From positions 7,127,840 to 7,191,839 of the forward strand of contig OX123185.2 of the NCBI GenBank assembly GCA_944739405.2: 64,000 bases of DNA, given 5' to 3'. Of the stretch, positions 63,718-64,000 are shown one piece after another. This DNA comes from Euclidia mi. Taxonomy: Eukaryota; Arthropoda; Insecta; Lepidoptera; Erebidae. The notes under the pieces were generated by a model that saw nothing but the letters and a program-made list of their open reading frames with translations, did no database searches and had not been told where the DNA came from. How positions within the stretch are numbered: the first letter of the stretch is position 1; every line of letters starts with the position of its first letter. A program made the translations under genes and the position numbers.

Positions 63718-64000
63718 TACTTAATATAATAAAGCCGAAGAGTTTGTTTGTTTGTTTGAACGCGCTAATCTCTGGAACTACCCGTCGGATCTGAAAAATT
63801 CTTTTTGTATACGATAGCCCAGTTATTTCGGAAGGCTATAAGCTATATAACATAACGCTTCAACCCTTTTGGGCCGGGCAAAAGGCTAAAAAGGCTAAAA
63901 GATAATGTCGGCAAATCTCAGGAACTAGCAGTCGGATTTAAAAAATTGTTATTGCCTATGATAGCCCAATTATTCCGAAAGGCTATAGGCTATATAAAAT
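63718..64000 (+). mobile_element. Second Helitron, head-to-tail, cut by window end
   Basis: Begins right after the CTAG of the first (TACTTAATATAATAAAGCCG) and repeats its 5' region closely: GAACGCGCTAATCTCTGGAA, TTTTGTATACGATAGCCCAG, GGGCCGGGCAAAAGGCTAAA. Confidence 0.75.

Overview
The window reads as non-coding, repeat-packed nuclear DNA of an insect, almost certainly a moth or butterfly. This rests on the repeat content: AT-rich sequence, 5S-rRNA-derived and tRNA-derived SINEs of the kind seen in Lepidoptera, short TC...CTAG Helitrons with a GTTT-rich 5' end, BEL/Pao elements and Tc1/mariner relatives. I found no convincing complete host gene. Two host-like fragments stand out: a THAP-domain exon (13179-13601) and a possible signal-peptide first exon (31811-31896).

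Layout. 1-3.66 kb: minus-strand LINE (LINE-1) with an ORF1 carrying a degenerate SGNH-hydrolase-like block and an endonuclease/RT ORF2 broken by small duplications. 4.3-7.75 kb: degenerate minus-strand BEL/Pao element (BEL-1) whose first half of RT is replaced by about 670 bp of a (TATGC)n-type pentamer array. 8.6-13.1 kb: SINEs, MITE-like repeats and small tandem repeats. 14.3-15.9 kb and 26.2-27.8 kb: two near-identical Tc1 DD34E transposons with intact 341-codon transposases; the second sits inside LINE-2 (25.4-29.3 kb). 16-24.4 kb: mini-Helitrons, MITEs and a MULE relic (20.25-22.6 kb) that split a dispersed repeat. 29.5-31.3 kb: 5'-truncated LINE-3. 33.1-36.0 kb: a DD41D (VISITOR-like) transposon with an intact 382-codon transposase, hosting two SINEs and a MITE in its arms. 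40.1-44.6 kb: near full-length LINE-4, related to LINE-3. 48.6-56.1 kb: a structurally complete BEL/Pao element (BEL-2) with about 98% identical LTRs and a GGTGG target duplication, but with three in-frame stops and two frameshifts. 60.6-61.9 kb: mariner relic. 61.9-64 kb: two head-to-tail Helitrons, the first carrying an array of about 119-bp units with at least 14 copies of AAGATGGCGG, a YY1/Pho-like motif.

The genes do not form a pathway. The window is an insertion stratigraphy: Tc1 in LINE-2, MULE in a dispersed repeat, Helitron in MULE, SINEs and a MITE in VISITOR. The signals least explained by known families are a set of perfect or near-perfect palindromes, including two adjacent long hairpins at 37331-37498, the motif array in the Helitron, and the pentamer array inside BEL-1. 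All family names come from reading motifs by eye; no database search was possible.
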